Assembly: GCF_002584535.1 (NCBI RefSeq)
Contig: NZ_NUOT01000009.1
Location: forward strand, 22,914-86,913
Direction of reading: 5' to 3'
DNA length: 64,000 bases
From: Bacillus cereus
GTDB taxonomy: Bacteria; Bacillota; Bacilli; Bacillales; Bacillaceae_G
Positions 46,932 to 54,929 of this stretch are shown piece by piece (the stretch's first letter is position 1; every line of letters begins with the position of its first letter). Under the pieces are notes generated by a model. The model worked only from the letters and a program-made list of their open reading frames with translations, ran no database searches and was not told the DNA's origin. Position numbers and translations under genes: made by a program.

Positions 46932-48046
46932 TACACTAACGCCCCTTTTTCTTCATATTTTTTCCTTGCTTCATTACTCATGTGGAAGTACCTACTTGCT
47001 TTTTCGTGTTCTTCTTCTTGATAGAAAACATTCGCTAAAATTTCAGCATATTCTTGAACACATCGTGTTAAATCTTCTACTTCAAAGTATAATAACCCTG
47101 CTACTATGGCTTTTTCTAATGTTAATGAATCAGACTTATTATTCATTTCCTTAAGTATACTGAAACGATGTATATATTCTTTATTTTCTACTTGTGAACA
47201 AGCTGTAATCCCTTGTTCAATTAAAGTATTAGCGGCATTGTATTCACCCAGTTTATAATGTTCCCTCGCTTGTAAGAATGCCGCTTTATAGTGCTTTGAT
47301 AAATTACTTGTTACTTCTGATAAATGGCGAATTGCTAAAGTAGAAAGTCCTTGACTAGCATATAACCAGCCTATATTATTTCTAAGGCGTGACAGTAATT
47401 CAATGTTATCACTCTTTTTAACAATGCCTATAGCGGCGTTTAGATGTTCTTCCGCTTGTTCGAACTGTCTTATCTGAATACACGTCAGCCCTAATACGTT
47501 CTCACATAGAGCAACATTAATTTCATATCCTTCATTTTTACAGAAAACTTCTCTTGCTTTATTGATATACGAAATAGAAGGAAGTGGCTTATATGTTTGA
47601 TAGTAGAATGCTGCTAAACGATAGTTAAATTCAGCCTTTTCTAATTCATCAGGTACGTATTCTAAAAATTCTTCAGCCTTTTCAAAATGCTCCCCAGCTT
47701 CCATGTAATTAGATAACATTGTATTATATATTGCTTTATAGAAATGGTAATAATATGTTAAATAATTATCGACTGGTTTATTCAGATTTTCAATTTTATC
47801 AAATTCACCATGAGAGATATTAATACCTTCAGTTAATATTTTGTATCTAAAATCTAATAAAAAATAATATAATAATAAATTTTGGTCTTGTAATTCTGTA
47901 TTTTCTTCTCTTTTCAAAATGTTAATTTGTTCGTCAATTTCTTCTTTAAGGTTAGCCGCTTTTAAATACTGTTGTGACAGCATTGCTTGATACCAGTCAT
48001 TAAGTAATTTTGTTGCTTTTTCATTCCCCTTTACTGGAACGTACAT
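46931..48046 (-). CDS. rap: Rap family TPR protein (response-regulator phosphatase/regulator)
   Basis: 371 residues, all-helical with an N-terminal three-helix bundle (LLNDWYQAMLSQQYLKAANL) and about six tetratricopeptide repeats, e.g. AEFNYRLAAFYYQTYKPLPS and EQAEEHLNAAIGIVKKSDNI. Rap proteins dephosphorylate Spo0F or block regulators such as ComA and are inhibited by their Phr peptide. Start at 48046 (MYVPVKGN) with AAGGAAGGG; the longer frame to 48124 is rejected. Carried on the island, as many Rap-Phr pairs are on phages and plasmids. Target unknown. Confidence 0.88.
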   Translation of the reverse strand: MYVPVKGNEKATKLLNDWYQAMLSQQYLKAANLKEEIDEQINILKREENTELQDQNLLLYYFLLDFRYKILTEGINISHGEFDKIENLNKPVDNYLTYYYHFYKAIYNTMLSNYMEAGEHFEKAEEFLEYVPDELEKAEFNYRLAAFYYQTYKPLPSISYINKAREVFCKNEGYEINVALCENVLGLTCIQIRQFEQAEEHLNAAIGIVKKSDNIELLSRLRNNIGWLYASQGLSTLAIRHLSEVTSNLSKHYKAAFLQAREHYKLGEYNAANTLIEQGITACSQVENKEYIHRFSILKEMNNKSDSLTLEKAIVAGLLYFEVEDLTRCVQEYAEILANVFYQEEEHEKASRYFHMSNEARKKYEEKGALV

Positions 48047-48192
48047 ATAATCCCTTCCTTTTTTTAGAAATAGTCTTACATTAAATAGTAGCAAAAAAAT
48101 GTAAAAAAAAGTGAATAAGAACATTTTCTACATAATTGTCAGAATATTACCTTGGAAGCAACAATAAAAAAAACGCCTCATAAGAGCCGGAT

Positions 48193-50097
48193 TTAGTGTG
48201 ACTTTACATATACATAAGCTTCGTTTGCAGTAACATAGTATGTTTTCCCTTTGCTATTGTGTACTTTATATTGTGGTGAACCATTGACTGTAACCTTTGC
48301 ATCGATTGTAAAGCCTAATCCAGTATCTAAAGTACCAGCAACATTTTTATCTTGCCAAGATGGAGAATCATAGAAACGTAGGTTGTCCACTTTAGAAACA
48401 ACACGTTTTCCTGCAATCGGATTAACTGGTTCTTTCTTCTCAAACTTCATGTAAGAAGGATTGTATTTAATCCACTGATTCCCTCCAAGATTTAACCAAC
48501 CATCTTTTTCACCAAATACTTTATAAGCTTCCGGTTTGTTCAACTGACGAATAACAGAATAACTTGCATCCGGTCCTTTGCGAAGATTTACATTGTAACC
48601 TTCAATATATGCAATGCCTTCCACATTAGCGATTGGTTCACCAGGTTTAGATGGTTTTTCAGGAACAGAAACATCCACACTAGAATTATTGTATGCGCGT
48701 TGCACATGAGCGCGGAATTGAGCTTCTGATACACCATGACTGCGTAAGTAATCAAGTGGATCTTCATGATCTGTTCCACCAAGATACTTCGTTACATCAT
48801 AGTGAGTCCACAATCCTTTTTCTACAGATAGATTGTTATCTTTTAAGATTTCAGCTAATAATTTAACGTATTTCTCATATGAACGCTTAAATTTATCATA
48901 GTCCCTTGTCTCGCAAAGCTCAACATGTACAAAACGTTTATTTGCACCTGGTCCTGCACCATAGGCAATGTATTTTGTATCCGCAATTTGAATTGTTTCG
49001 TTCCAATCTACCGCATAATGAACGAATGCGCTACGCCATGTACGAGACTCATATTTTTGAATATTAATAGCTGGAGCTTCTGGAGTTGCTGTAGAATGTG
49101 CCACAACACCTTCATAAGCACCTACGCCATTTCGATATGATTGTTTAGGTAAATCAGGAATAATAACTTGGTCTGTAATGATAGGTGCTAAGTTGACTCC
49201 TGTTGTATATTTTGAAAAAAGGATGCTAGGTGTAGGCGTCGTAAAATCAGTCCACGTAATATACAGTGCTTCATTACCTGGATTATTCGCATCAGGTCCT
49301 ACTGTAATCCACTCTTTATCTTGCAAAAATGTGTTGGGATTATCCATAGCAGGAGGATTTTGTCCCCGCCCAACGATTTGAGGTCGATTCATTGTTATTG
49401 CTCCGTTAGGATTAATAGTTCCTGTTGAAACGCTGATTACATCTTGTCGGCGACCGGGTATATTTTCTGTCCCAATTTGACCATAATAGAAAACACCATT
49501 TCTATCTACAGTTATCACAGGATCACCAGCATTGATCCCTCCTGGATTTAATGGTATAAAACCACCATCAGTCCAAGTATTACCTAAATCGTTAGAGAAA
49601 GCGAACCCTGAAAAGCTTGGAGGACTATTATTACTATCATTAAATCCATAAAGTATAAAATTTTTAAAATGAGCAAGGCTTGTCTCACTTTGGGTTATTC
49701 GTGGGAAATTTGTTACATCATTTGCGGAGTTATTAACCTGTCTCTCTAAGCTTATATAATTACAACAGGAATCATTATGTTTTTTATGATGTTTTTTCTC
49801 ATCTTTAGTGTAATCAGAACAACAGTCATCCTGTTCCCTATAATGCTTTTTCCTAGCTTCCTTGCGCTCAGAACAATTATCGACATTAATATTAATAGTG
49901 GGATTTCCTACATTTGATATAGTATCTGTATCATTTTGTGTCTGTGCCTGGTTTTGTTCTTGGCGCTGAAGTTGAGCTTGAAGTTGTTTTTGTTGTTGTT
50001 TTTGTTGTTGGAGTTGAAATTGAAGGTCTTCTAATTCTACTTTTATATTTTATATATATTTCTTTTTATATATCTCGTACTCGTCATCGCAATACAT
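48193..50097 (-). pseudogene. Chimeric gene: sialidase-like spore-surface protein fused to phage endolysin, with in-frame stop
   Basis: One frame of 635 codons. ATG 50097 (AGAGGTGG upstream) gives MYCDDEYEIYKKKYI, then TAA (50050-50052), then in the same frame a Gln-rich coil, Cys/His/Lys-rich segments, and a beta-propeller-like region (AFSNDLGNTWTDGGF, NAGDPVITVDRNG). At about NLAPIITDQ (near 49190) it switches to an N-acetylmuramoyl-L-alanine amidase (NGVGAYEGVVAHSTATPEAP, WTHYDVTKYLGGTDHEDPLD) and two SH3-like wall-binding repeats. The GTG at 49518 lacks a ribosome binding site. So a prophage endolysin lost its start and was joined to a host-type surface gene that itself carries a nonsense codon. 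Confidence 0.75.
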
Positions 50098-50210
50098 AGT
50101 TTTCCACCTCTTAAAGTTATTTATCGGCTCTGAAATCAAGTTTGAATTTACTCTGGTTGGGTATCAAACATTTTGATATAAAAACCAATATACAATAAAA
50201 TATGAAAGTC

Positions 50211-50244
50211 AAAAAAAAAGGACAAGGCTATTAGCCATTGTCCT
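50211..50244 (-). terminator. Intrinsic terminator on minus strand
   Basis: GGACAATGGCTA/TAGCCTTGTCC hairpin followed on the minus strand by TTTTTTTTT. No intact minus-strand gene precedes it now, so it is probably left from a deleted one. 50245-50483 holds no gene I can support. Confidence 0.75.
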
Positions 50245-50483
50245 TAGCACATTTTCAATAGGAATTAATGACACCTGATATCTCTAGCATCCTAATGAAA
50301 CATAATATCAATTATCTATTAAATTCGCTCAAAGCAAGTAAACAGAGAATGAGAAATCTTAGATAATCCTCCGATTTCAGTTTGTATAAGTGTAGTAAAT
50401 ACGTTTCGAAAGAAGGCTATATAAACTAAGCTAAACCATTGTTTAAATCCCTCAAGACTTAATGAAATTCCTTTTAATTTTAG

Positions 50484-50839
50484 AAACAAAAAATTCTCAC
50501 TAAAATTTCGAATGAAGAATTGTATATAGAACTAAGTCAGAATGCTCTAGCAAATGAGTATGGATATAGTAAGGAATATATATGAAAACATTCCTGAACT
50601 GTGGAATATAATATCTAAACGGTATAAGCATTTTAAAGATAATTAAAAGGTCGCTTGTAGTGAAAGGACCTTTTCTGAAATACGAGGGACTGCTATTGCA
50701 TTACACAATAATGATAAGTATCCATCTATTAATAAAATATCAGGAAAATTAAATAGAGGTTGGATTTTTAACAGTGATGAAATAAGGTTATTTTATAAAA
50801 AAAGTGTTAAAAGAATTAGAGTATAAAGAAATGAAATAG
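50484..50839 (+). pseudogene. Degenerate gene with stop and frameshifts, unknown function
   Basis: Three pieces read in order: EELYIELSQNALANEYGYSK; then NIPELWNIISKRYKHFKDN, stop, and KVACSERTFSEIRGTAIALH through NNDKYPSINKISGKLNRGWI; then after an A-run shift KVLKELEYKEMK. The second and third fragments are in one frame interrupted only by TAA at 50644. The GK.NRGW/Ser-Asn-Lys pattern loosely recalls C-termini of transposition or DNA-binding proteins, but I cannot name it. Confidence 0.5.
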
Positions 50840-50953
50840 TTCTTACCAGTTACGATGTATAAAAATGACGTATTTACGGAAAGTTTATGAGTTAATAAAA
50901 AGGGGCTGGCAATATTATACTTCAAATTTCGCGGGAATAGTTTCTAAAAAACT

Positions 50954-51298
50954 TTGGTTCACGGTAACATGATGGTTCAAAGTGCGGCTGATTTTGTTGC
51001 TCACTGGGTTCCAGAACGTTTCGTTTCTTTAACTAGCTCTTTTTATTCTGAATCAAAAACAATTCAAGAACTGTGGAAGGTCGTAAGACAGTGTAATAAA
51101 ACTACTAACTTCTCTACAGGTGATAAAGCATTTACTAAAGACCAGGAGCTTACTATAGGCTTAAAAGCTATTAAAGAGTTTGTTATGAAAATTAAATCCG
51201 GAGCAACAATGAATAAGGGTAAATTCGCTTACTTCAACGGTATTGTAAATAACTTAATGGATAAGTTCTACTTTGATAGTGAGTTTATGGGAGCATAA
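50954..51298 (+). pseudogene. C-terminal part of a phage/plasmid-type helix-turn-helix protein
   Basis: An open frame of 114 codons with no ribosome binding site, opened by a stop at 50945. It reads ADFVAHWVPERFVSLTSSFY, KTIQELWKVVRQCNKTTNF and GKFAYFNGIVNNLMDKFYFD. This resembles the C-terminal part of helix-turn-helix/replication-type proteins on Bacillus phages and plasmids (from memory). The N-terminal DNA-binding part appears lost, so I treat it as a truncated gene. Translation might occur from ATG 50969 but signals are poor. Confidence 0.5.
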
Positions 51299-51330
51299 AA
51301 AAAGCCCCCAAACACTAAATGTTCGGGGGC
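51299..51330 (-). terminator. GC-rich hairpin with minus-strand T-run
   Basis: GCCCCC(A)AACA/TGTT(C)GGGGGC. Read on the minus strand it is followed by TTTTTTTATG, so it can terminate minus-strand transcription although no minus gene now lies upstream. It follows the plus-strand remnant by 4 bp. Confidence 0.65.
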
Positions 51331-51515
51331 GAATAAGGGTAAAGAAGAAAAACATGCTGAGAGGGATTCTCTACAACCGTAATACATTTTTTCATATTGT
51401 TAAAACACTCAAAATTTCTCTTAAGGATGGAAAATCTTTATATCTTATTTATATAATTTATGTTATGGTACAATATGTTAATTAATTACAATACTTCCTA
51501 AAAGGAGGATACATA

Positions 51516-52391
51516 ATGAAAGCAAAGAAACTAGTAAGTTTAGCACTTCCAATCATGTTACTAGGGGGTTGCGGAACAGACAATATAGAGAAGAAAGCAG
51601 ACACAAAGGTAGCAAAGATAGAAGTAAAAGAAGAAGACAAGGAAAAGTTATCGAACGAAGCATACCCTTCTCGTATGTCAAACTTACATTATGAGTTAAA
51701 GTTGAAGATGGAAGAACTAACTGAAGTATCAAAAGGAAAAGACAAGGATGTAAAAGAGCAAAACAAGAAAATCTTAAAAAGTGCAGATGGGTTACAAGAA
51801 ATATATGTTAGGTTTTACAAGATAGACCCACCAAAAGAGTTTGAAGAACAACACAAATCTGTTTTAAAAGCAATAGACTGTTATAAAGAAGCGATTGACA
51901 CACAATTAAGTCTAGCAAAAAGTGGTTCTGTAACAAAGAATAAGACGGAGCAATTAAAAGACTTAATGTACAAAGGTAATGACTACTTAGAAAAAGGTAT
52001 GAAACCAATTGAGGAAGCTGTAGAACATACCAAAAGACCTGACGCTATCCCTTTATCAAAAGACGGTAAAGAAATAGTAGGTGAATGGGGTAGTTATGTT
52101 GGTGATAAATTCACTAAAGGAACAGAGTTCCGTCAAGATGGTACATACACTATATTTGATGATGTAGACAACACACCTTATGAGAACTCACATATGGATG
52201 GAAAATGGTCTTACAATGGAGACACGAGAGAAATGACATTGACAATAGACGAATATGTAAAAGACGGCAAAAAGGCTGAACCTGGTGAAATGAAACAATC
52301 TATGACCTATAAAATGGAGAACTTTACTGATACGGGATACAAGATGGTAGGAGACGATGGTAGCGTGATGCGTCAAGTAAAACGTAGGTAA
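51516..52391 (+). CDS. Lipoprotein of the island, unknown function
   Basis: 291 residues: signal peptide with lipobox LLGGC (Cys19), helical region (60-170) with LKLKMEELTEVSKGKDKDVK and a second domain with GEWGSYVGDKFTKGTEFRQD and WSYNGDTREMTLTIDEYVKD, a small beta-barrel-like pattern seen in Bacillus lipoproteins. AAAGGAGG precedes ATG; a TACAAT at 51469-51474 may be the -10 box. First of four consecutive small membrane or lipoprotein genes, three of which share helical domains. Confidence 0.75.
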   Translation: MKAKKLVSLALPIMLLGGCGTDNIEKKADTKVAKIEVKEEDKEKLSNEAYPSRMSNLHYELKLKMEELTEVSKGKDKDVKEQNKKILKSADGLQEIYVRFYKIDPPKEFEEQHKSVLKAIDCYKEAIDTQLSLAKSGSVTKNKTEQLKDLMYKGNDYLEKGMKPIEEAVEHTKRPDAIPLSKDGKEIVGEWGSYVGDKFTKGTEFRQDGTYTIFDDVDNTPYENSHMDGKWSYNGDTREMTLTIDEYVKDGKKAEPGEMKQSMTYKMENFTDTGYKMVGDDGSVMRQVKRR

Positions 52392-52428
52392 TAGTCAATA
52401 ACAGTATTCAAACAAAGGAGTTTTACAT

Positions 52429-53030
52429 ATGGGACGAAAAATACTAGTGTTCGTAATCATAGTTCCTGCTCTCTTTTTCGCTCTTGCAGGGGCAATAGCT
52501 AGTTTAGGAACTGGGGAAACATCGGTAGTGGCTAGAGTAATGTCCATAGCAGTACCTATTCTTCTACTAACATGGATAATAAAGAGATACACGAATAAGA
52601 AAAAGAAGTCTAACAACATTGCAGTAAGCGAAAGGGTATTTGAGACAGACGAAGAAGGTAGACTAACGAGTAAAACAGATTACGTTTTAAAAGTACAAAA
52701 CATATCTATGGTTTGGGTACAAGCACAAAATAAATTCAGTGAGTTAGAAAAGAAAGACCCTACATTCCTTAACACACACGATGAATTAAAGCAAGTAGTA
52801 AGTGAAATGAAGTCAGCAAACAAGAAATTAAACCACCAGTAGAGTACGATAACTTGCAATCAGAGTTATCTCAATCTCTATATACTTTTGATAAAGGTCT
52901 AGACATAATGGTAGAGGGGTTTACAACATTAGATGAAACAAAGATTAATAAGTCAGGTGAACTGATTGATGAAGGTAGTGACGGTCTTATGGAGTCACTT
53001 GGAGTTATTTTAAGCTTAACAAAATCGTAA
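52429..53030 (+). pseudogene. Membrane protein gene, frameshifted
   Basis: ATG with AAAGGAG upstream gives two membrane helices (VFVIIVPALFFALAGAIASL; RVMSIAVPILLLTWIIKRY) and a helical domain. The frame ends at TAG 52840, but the +1 frame continues PPVEYDNLQSELSQSLYTFD to ILSLTKS at 53030. Loss of one A in a TTAAA-ACCACC run at about 52829 explains it: LNHQ-stop would restore to LKPPVEYDNL. The continued part resembles the helical domains of the neighbouring lipoproteins. Confidence 0.7.
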
Positions 53031-53068
53031 AACGAATAATAAGAAACCAAACAAAGGGGTATATAACA

Positions 53069-53551
53069 ATGAAACGTAAACTATTATCTTTAGCTATTCC
53101 AATGTTAATTCTAACTGGGGTTGGTTGTGAGTCAACGAATAAGAAGGAAGACGAAGCAATGAAAGTTTCAGTTGAGCAGAATAAGAAAGAAGACTATAGA
53201 AAGAACGTATCATACTTACTTGAAGATTTTTCTGAACAATCTAAAGAAATAGATGACCTTCTAGATAGTAGAAAGTCAATGAAGAAGAAAGCGGTTAAGC
53301 TAAAAGAATTATCTAAACCTTATTTTGAATTAGTAGACAAGATAGAAAAACTAGATTATGTATCATCAAATGATTATGAAGTACAACATAACGTAGGAAA
53401 AGCAATGATTTACATAAAGAACGCGGTAGAAAACATTCAAAAAGGTTTAGAGGAAGAAGATAAAGACATAGTTGAAATCGCTAAGGAAGACTTAAAAACG
53501 GGTGCTGAGTTAATAGACAAGGCAACAAAAGAAATGAATAAAAACAAATAA
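53069..53551 (+). CDS. Small lipoprotein, unknown function
   Basis: 160 residues: signal peptide MKRKLLSLAIPMLILTGVGC with lipobox cysteine at residue 20, then a charged, helical domain (YRKNVSYLLEDFSEQSKEID, VGKAMIYIKNAVENIQKGLE). AAAGGGG precedes ATG. It is a paralogue in style of the genes at 51516 and 53572. The row of related lipoproteins suggests duplication within the mobile island. Confidence 0.75.
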   Translation: MKRKLLSLAIPMLILTGVGCESTNKKEDEAMKVSVEQNKKEDYRKNVSYLLEDFSEQSKEIDDLLDSRKSMKKKAVKLKELSKPYFELVDKIEKLDYVSSNDYEVQHNVGKAMIYIKNAVENIQKGLEEEDKDIVEIAKEDLKTGAELIDKATKEMNKNK

Positions 53552-53571
53552 TAACAGCGGGGTATATGTTT

Positions 53572-53783
53572 ATGAAACGTAAACTATTAGCAGTTGCATT
53601 GCCAGTTATGTTAATTAGTGGGGTAGTTTGTTCTAAAGACAATGCAGAAAAAAGAAGACTGATAGTTTACAAGTAGCAGTAGATTATAAAACTTCTATAC
53701 TTGACTTAAGTAAAGAGTTAGAAAGCAAATTATCTACAGAAGAATTAAAAGAGTTACTTATGAATGCTAAATTTAATACATAG
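53572..53783 (+). pseudogene. Lipoprotein gene, frameshifted and shortened
   Basis: Starts MKRKLLAVALPVMLISGVVC, a lipoprotein signal like that of the preceding gene. After 33 codons an A-run (GAAAAAAGAAG) shifts the frame to a stop; the +1 frame continues TDSLQVAVDYKTSILDLSKE to MNAKFNT at 53783. The domain is also much shorter than in its neighbour. Preceded by GCGGGG. Confidence 0.7.
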
Positions 53784-53808
53784 TAAAAAAGCCGACTCAA
53801 TTAATGAT

Positions 53809-53857
53809 GTGCACCCCAATTGTTAGACACACTTAACAATTGGAGGTGCACTTTTTT
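53809..53857 (+). terminator. Long-stem terminator (or IS end) with 17-bp arms
   Basis: GTGCACC-CCAATTGTTA pairs with TAACAATTGGAGGTGCAC (one bulged base) over an 8-nt loop, followed by TTTTTT. Ends the lipoprotein row. The sequence also resembles the outer ends of some IS3-type elements in this group, so it may mark a lost insertion. Confidence 0.65.
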
Positions 53858-53863
53858 ACTTAA

Positions 53864-53974
53864 TTATTTAATTTTCACATAATAAGAACTAGCAGTAATG
53901 TAATACACATTACCTCGATTATTTTTCACTTTATATTGTTGTGAGCCATTCACAGAGACCTTATCAATGATATG
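53864..53974 (-). pseudogene. Endolysin C-terminal fragment (SH3-like repeat)
   Basis: 36 codons without start: IIDKVSVNGSQQYKVKNNRG then NVYYITASSYYVKIK. It aligns with the last repeat of the chimeric endolysin at 48193 (IDAKVTVNGSPQYKVHNSKG, TYYVTANEAYVYVKS). So a second, independent endolysin tail lies here, joined directly to the tail-protein fragment. Confidence 0.75.
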
Positions 53975-54533
53975 CACTTGTCTTATCTCCTTTTTGCAGC
54001 ATAGGATGTGCCATCCAGAAAGTACCGTTTTGTAATACATATGCTCTTAAACCGACTTTAGCTGCATCGACTGGAGCTTTCAATGTGTGAGATTGTCTAA
54101 CCCATGTATCATTAGGAATAGCGAAATCGTTAGTTGCAGCTTTTAATTGTGTTCCATCAGACTTCAAAAAAATCGGTACCATTCTAATCTTACCGCGGTC
54201 ATGTTCTGCTATATCTTTAGTGTAAAAATATGCAGAAACAACAACATCCTCACCCGGTGTTACAGGAACCCTATTTGACGTAAAGCTGTTATAGGCAGGT
54301 GCGGTTTCTCCAGTAACAGCTAATCTTAAACTAAAATCTCCTAAATGTGTTACGTTATTATCAACAACTGCTGGAAACTTAGAACTCAATCCCCAATATT
54401 TCGTCCCTTGATTGAAACGAGTATTCCGAAGTTCATTGTTTAAACCAACCCCACTTACATATCCCTCTAGTTGCTTTATATTTACAGCTAGTTCGAGCGC
54501 TTCCGAATGCTGTTGAATGGTTGACTTAGCATC
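53964..54533 (-). pseudogene. Phage tail/minor structural protein fragment
   Basis: 190 codons open to the integrase junction, no start signal. Reads KSTIQQHSEALELAVNIKQL, then NNELRNTRFNQGTKYWGLSS and a carbohydrate-binding-like beta sandwich (HLGDFSLRLAVTGETAPAYN ... GTFWMAHPMLQKGDKTSAYH). This is the C-terminal end of a long phage tail or anti-receptor protein. It stops where it fuses to endolysin sequence, so material was deleted on both sides. Confidence 0.75.
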
Positions 54534-54536
54534 ATT

Positions 54537-54755
54537 TTAAAGAAAGCGAATCTGCCACCTTTACCAATTCATTCATTAAGACATACACACGCAGTACTTC
54601 AACTTGAAGCTGGTGTCAGCATGAAATATTTACAAGAACGTCTTGGACATGGTAGTATGCAAATTACATCTGATGTTTATTCACACATCAGTAAAAAATT
54701 AGATAAAGAAGCTATGAATAAATTCGAGGAACACATGAGAAATGTCCTTGAATAA
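54537..54755 (+). pseudogene. Tyrosine integrase, C-terminal fragment
   Basis: 72 codons before TAA: LPIHSLRHTHAVLQLEAGVS, MKYLQERLGHGSMQITSDVY and a helical tail ending MRNVLE. The conserved HxLRH box, LGH and the nucleophile Tyr of SDVYSH are all present, but the N-terminal two thirds are missing. It lies just inside the right att copy, where the integrase gene of an element inserted in glnA would be. Confidence 0.9.
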
Positions 54756-54771
54756 TTTTTTTAATTAAACC

Positions 54772-54825
54772 CGGGCAGTTATCGGGCAGTTGATAAAACA
54801 AACAACCGCTCAATAAAATTGCCCG
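54772..54825. repeat. Integrase arm-type repeats, right side
   Basis: CGGGCA at 54772 and 54783, again 11 bp apart, and TGCCCG (its complement) at 54820-54825. They lie between the integrase fragment and the glnA terminator and mirror the left-side set at 45452-45479. Confidence 0.6.
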
Positions 54826-54830
54826 AAAGA

Positions 54831-54870
54831 AAAAAAGACCCCGATACCGTAGTATCAAGGCCCCTCACTC
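54831..54870 (-). terminator. Terminator of glnA
   Basis: On the minus strand CCTTGATAC/GTATCGGGG (with G-U pairs) around TACG, then TCTTTTTTTC. It overlaps the right att copy. Confidence 0.75.
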
Positions 54871-54929
54871 TTAGTAAAGAGACATATATTGATCGCGTTC
54901 CCATTGATGAACTTGCGTTCTGAACATAT
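54848..54929 (-). repeat. attR-like site at the glnA 3' end
   Basis: The functional copy of the 82-bp duplication, covering the last codons of glnA and part of its terminator. The partner is 45269-45350. Integration here keeps glnA intact because the element supplies the same 3' sequence. Confidence 0.85.

Noticed and set aside
46931-48124. Longer Rap reading frame from 48124
   Set aside because: The extra 26 residues are hydrophobic, lie upstream of the AAGGAAGGG site and are not part of Rap proteins.
48193-49518. Endolysin ORF starting at GTG 49518 as a normal gene
   Set aside because: There is no ribosome binding site, and coding homology continues in the same frame upstream to ATG 50097 except for one TAA, so the GTG is only an internal codon.
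53809-53857. Complete IS element end
   Set aside because: It resembles IS3-type ends, but no transposase sequence adjoins it and the stem plus T6 tail is fully explained as a terminator.
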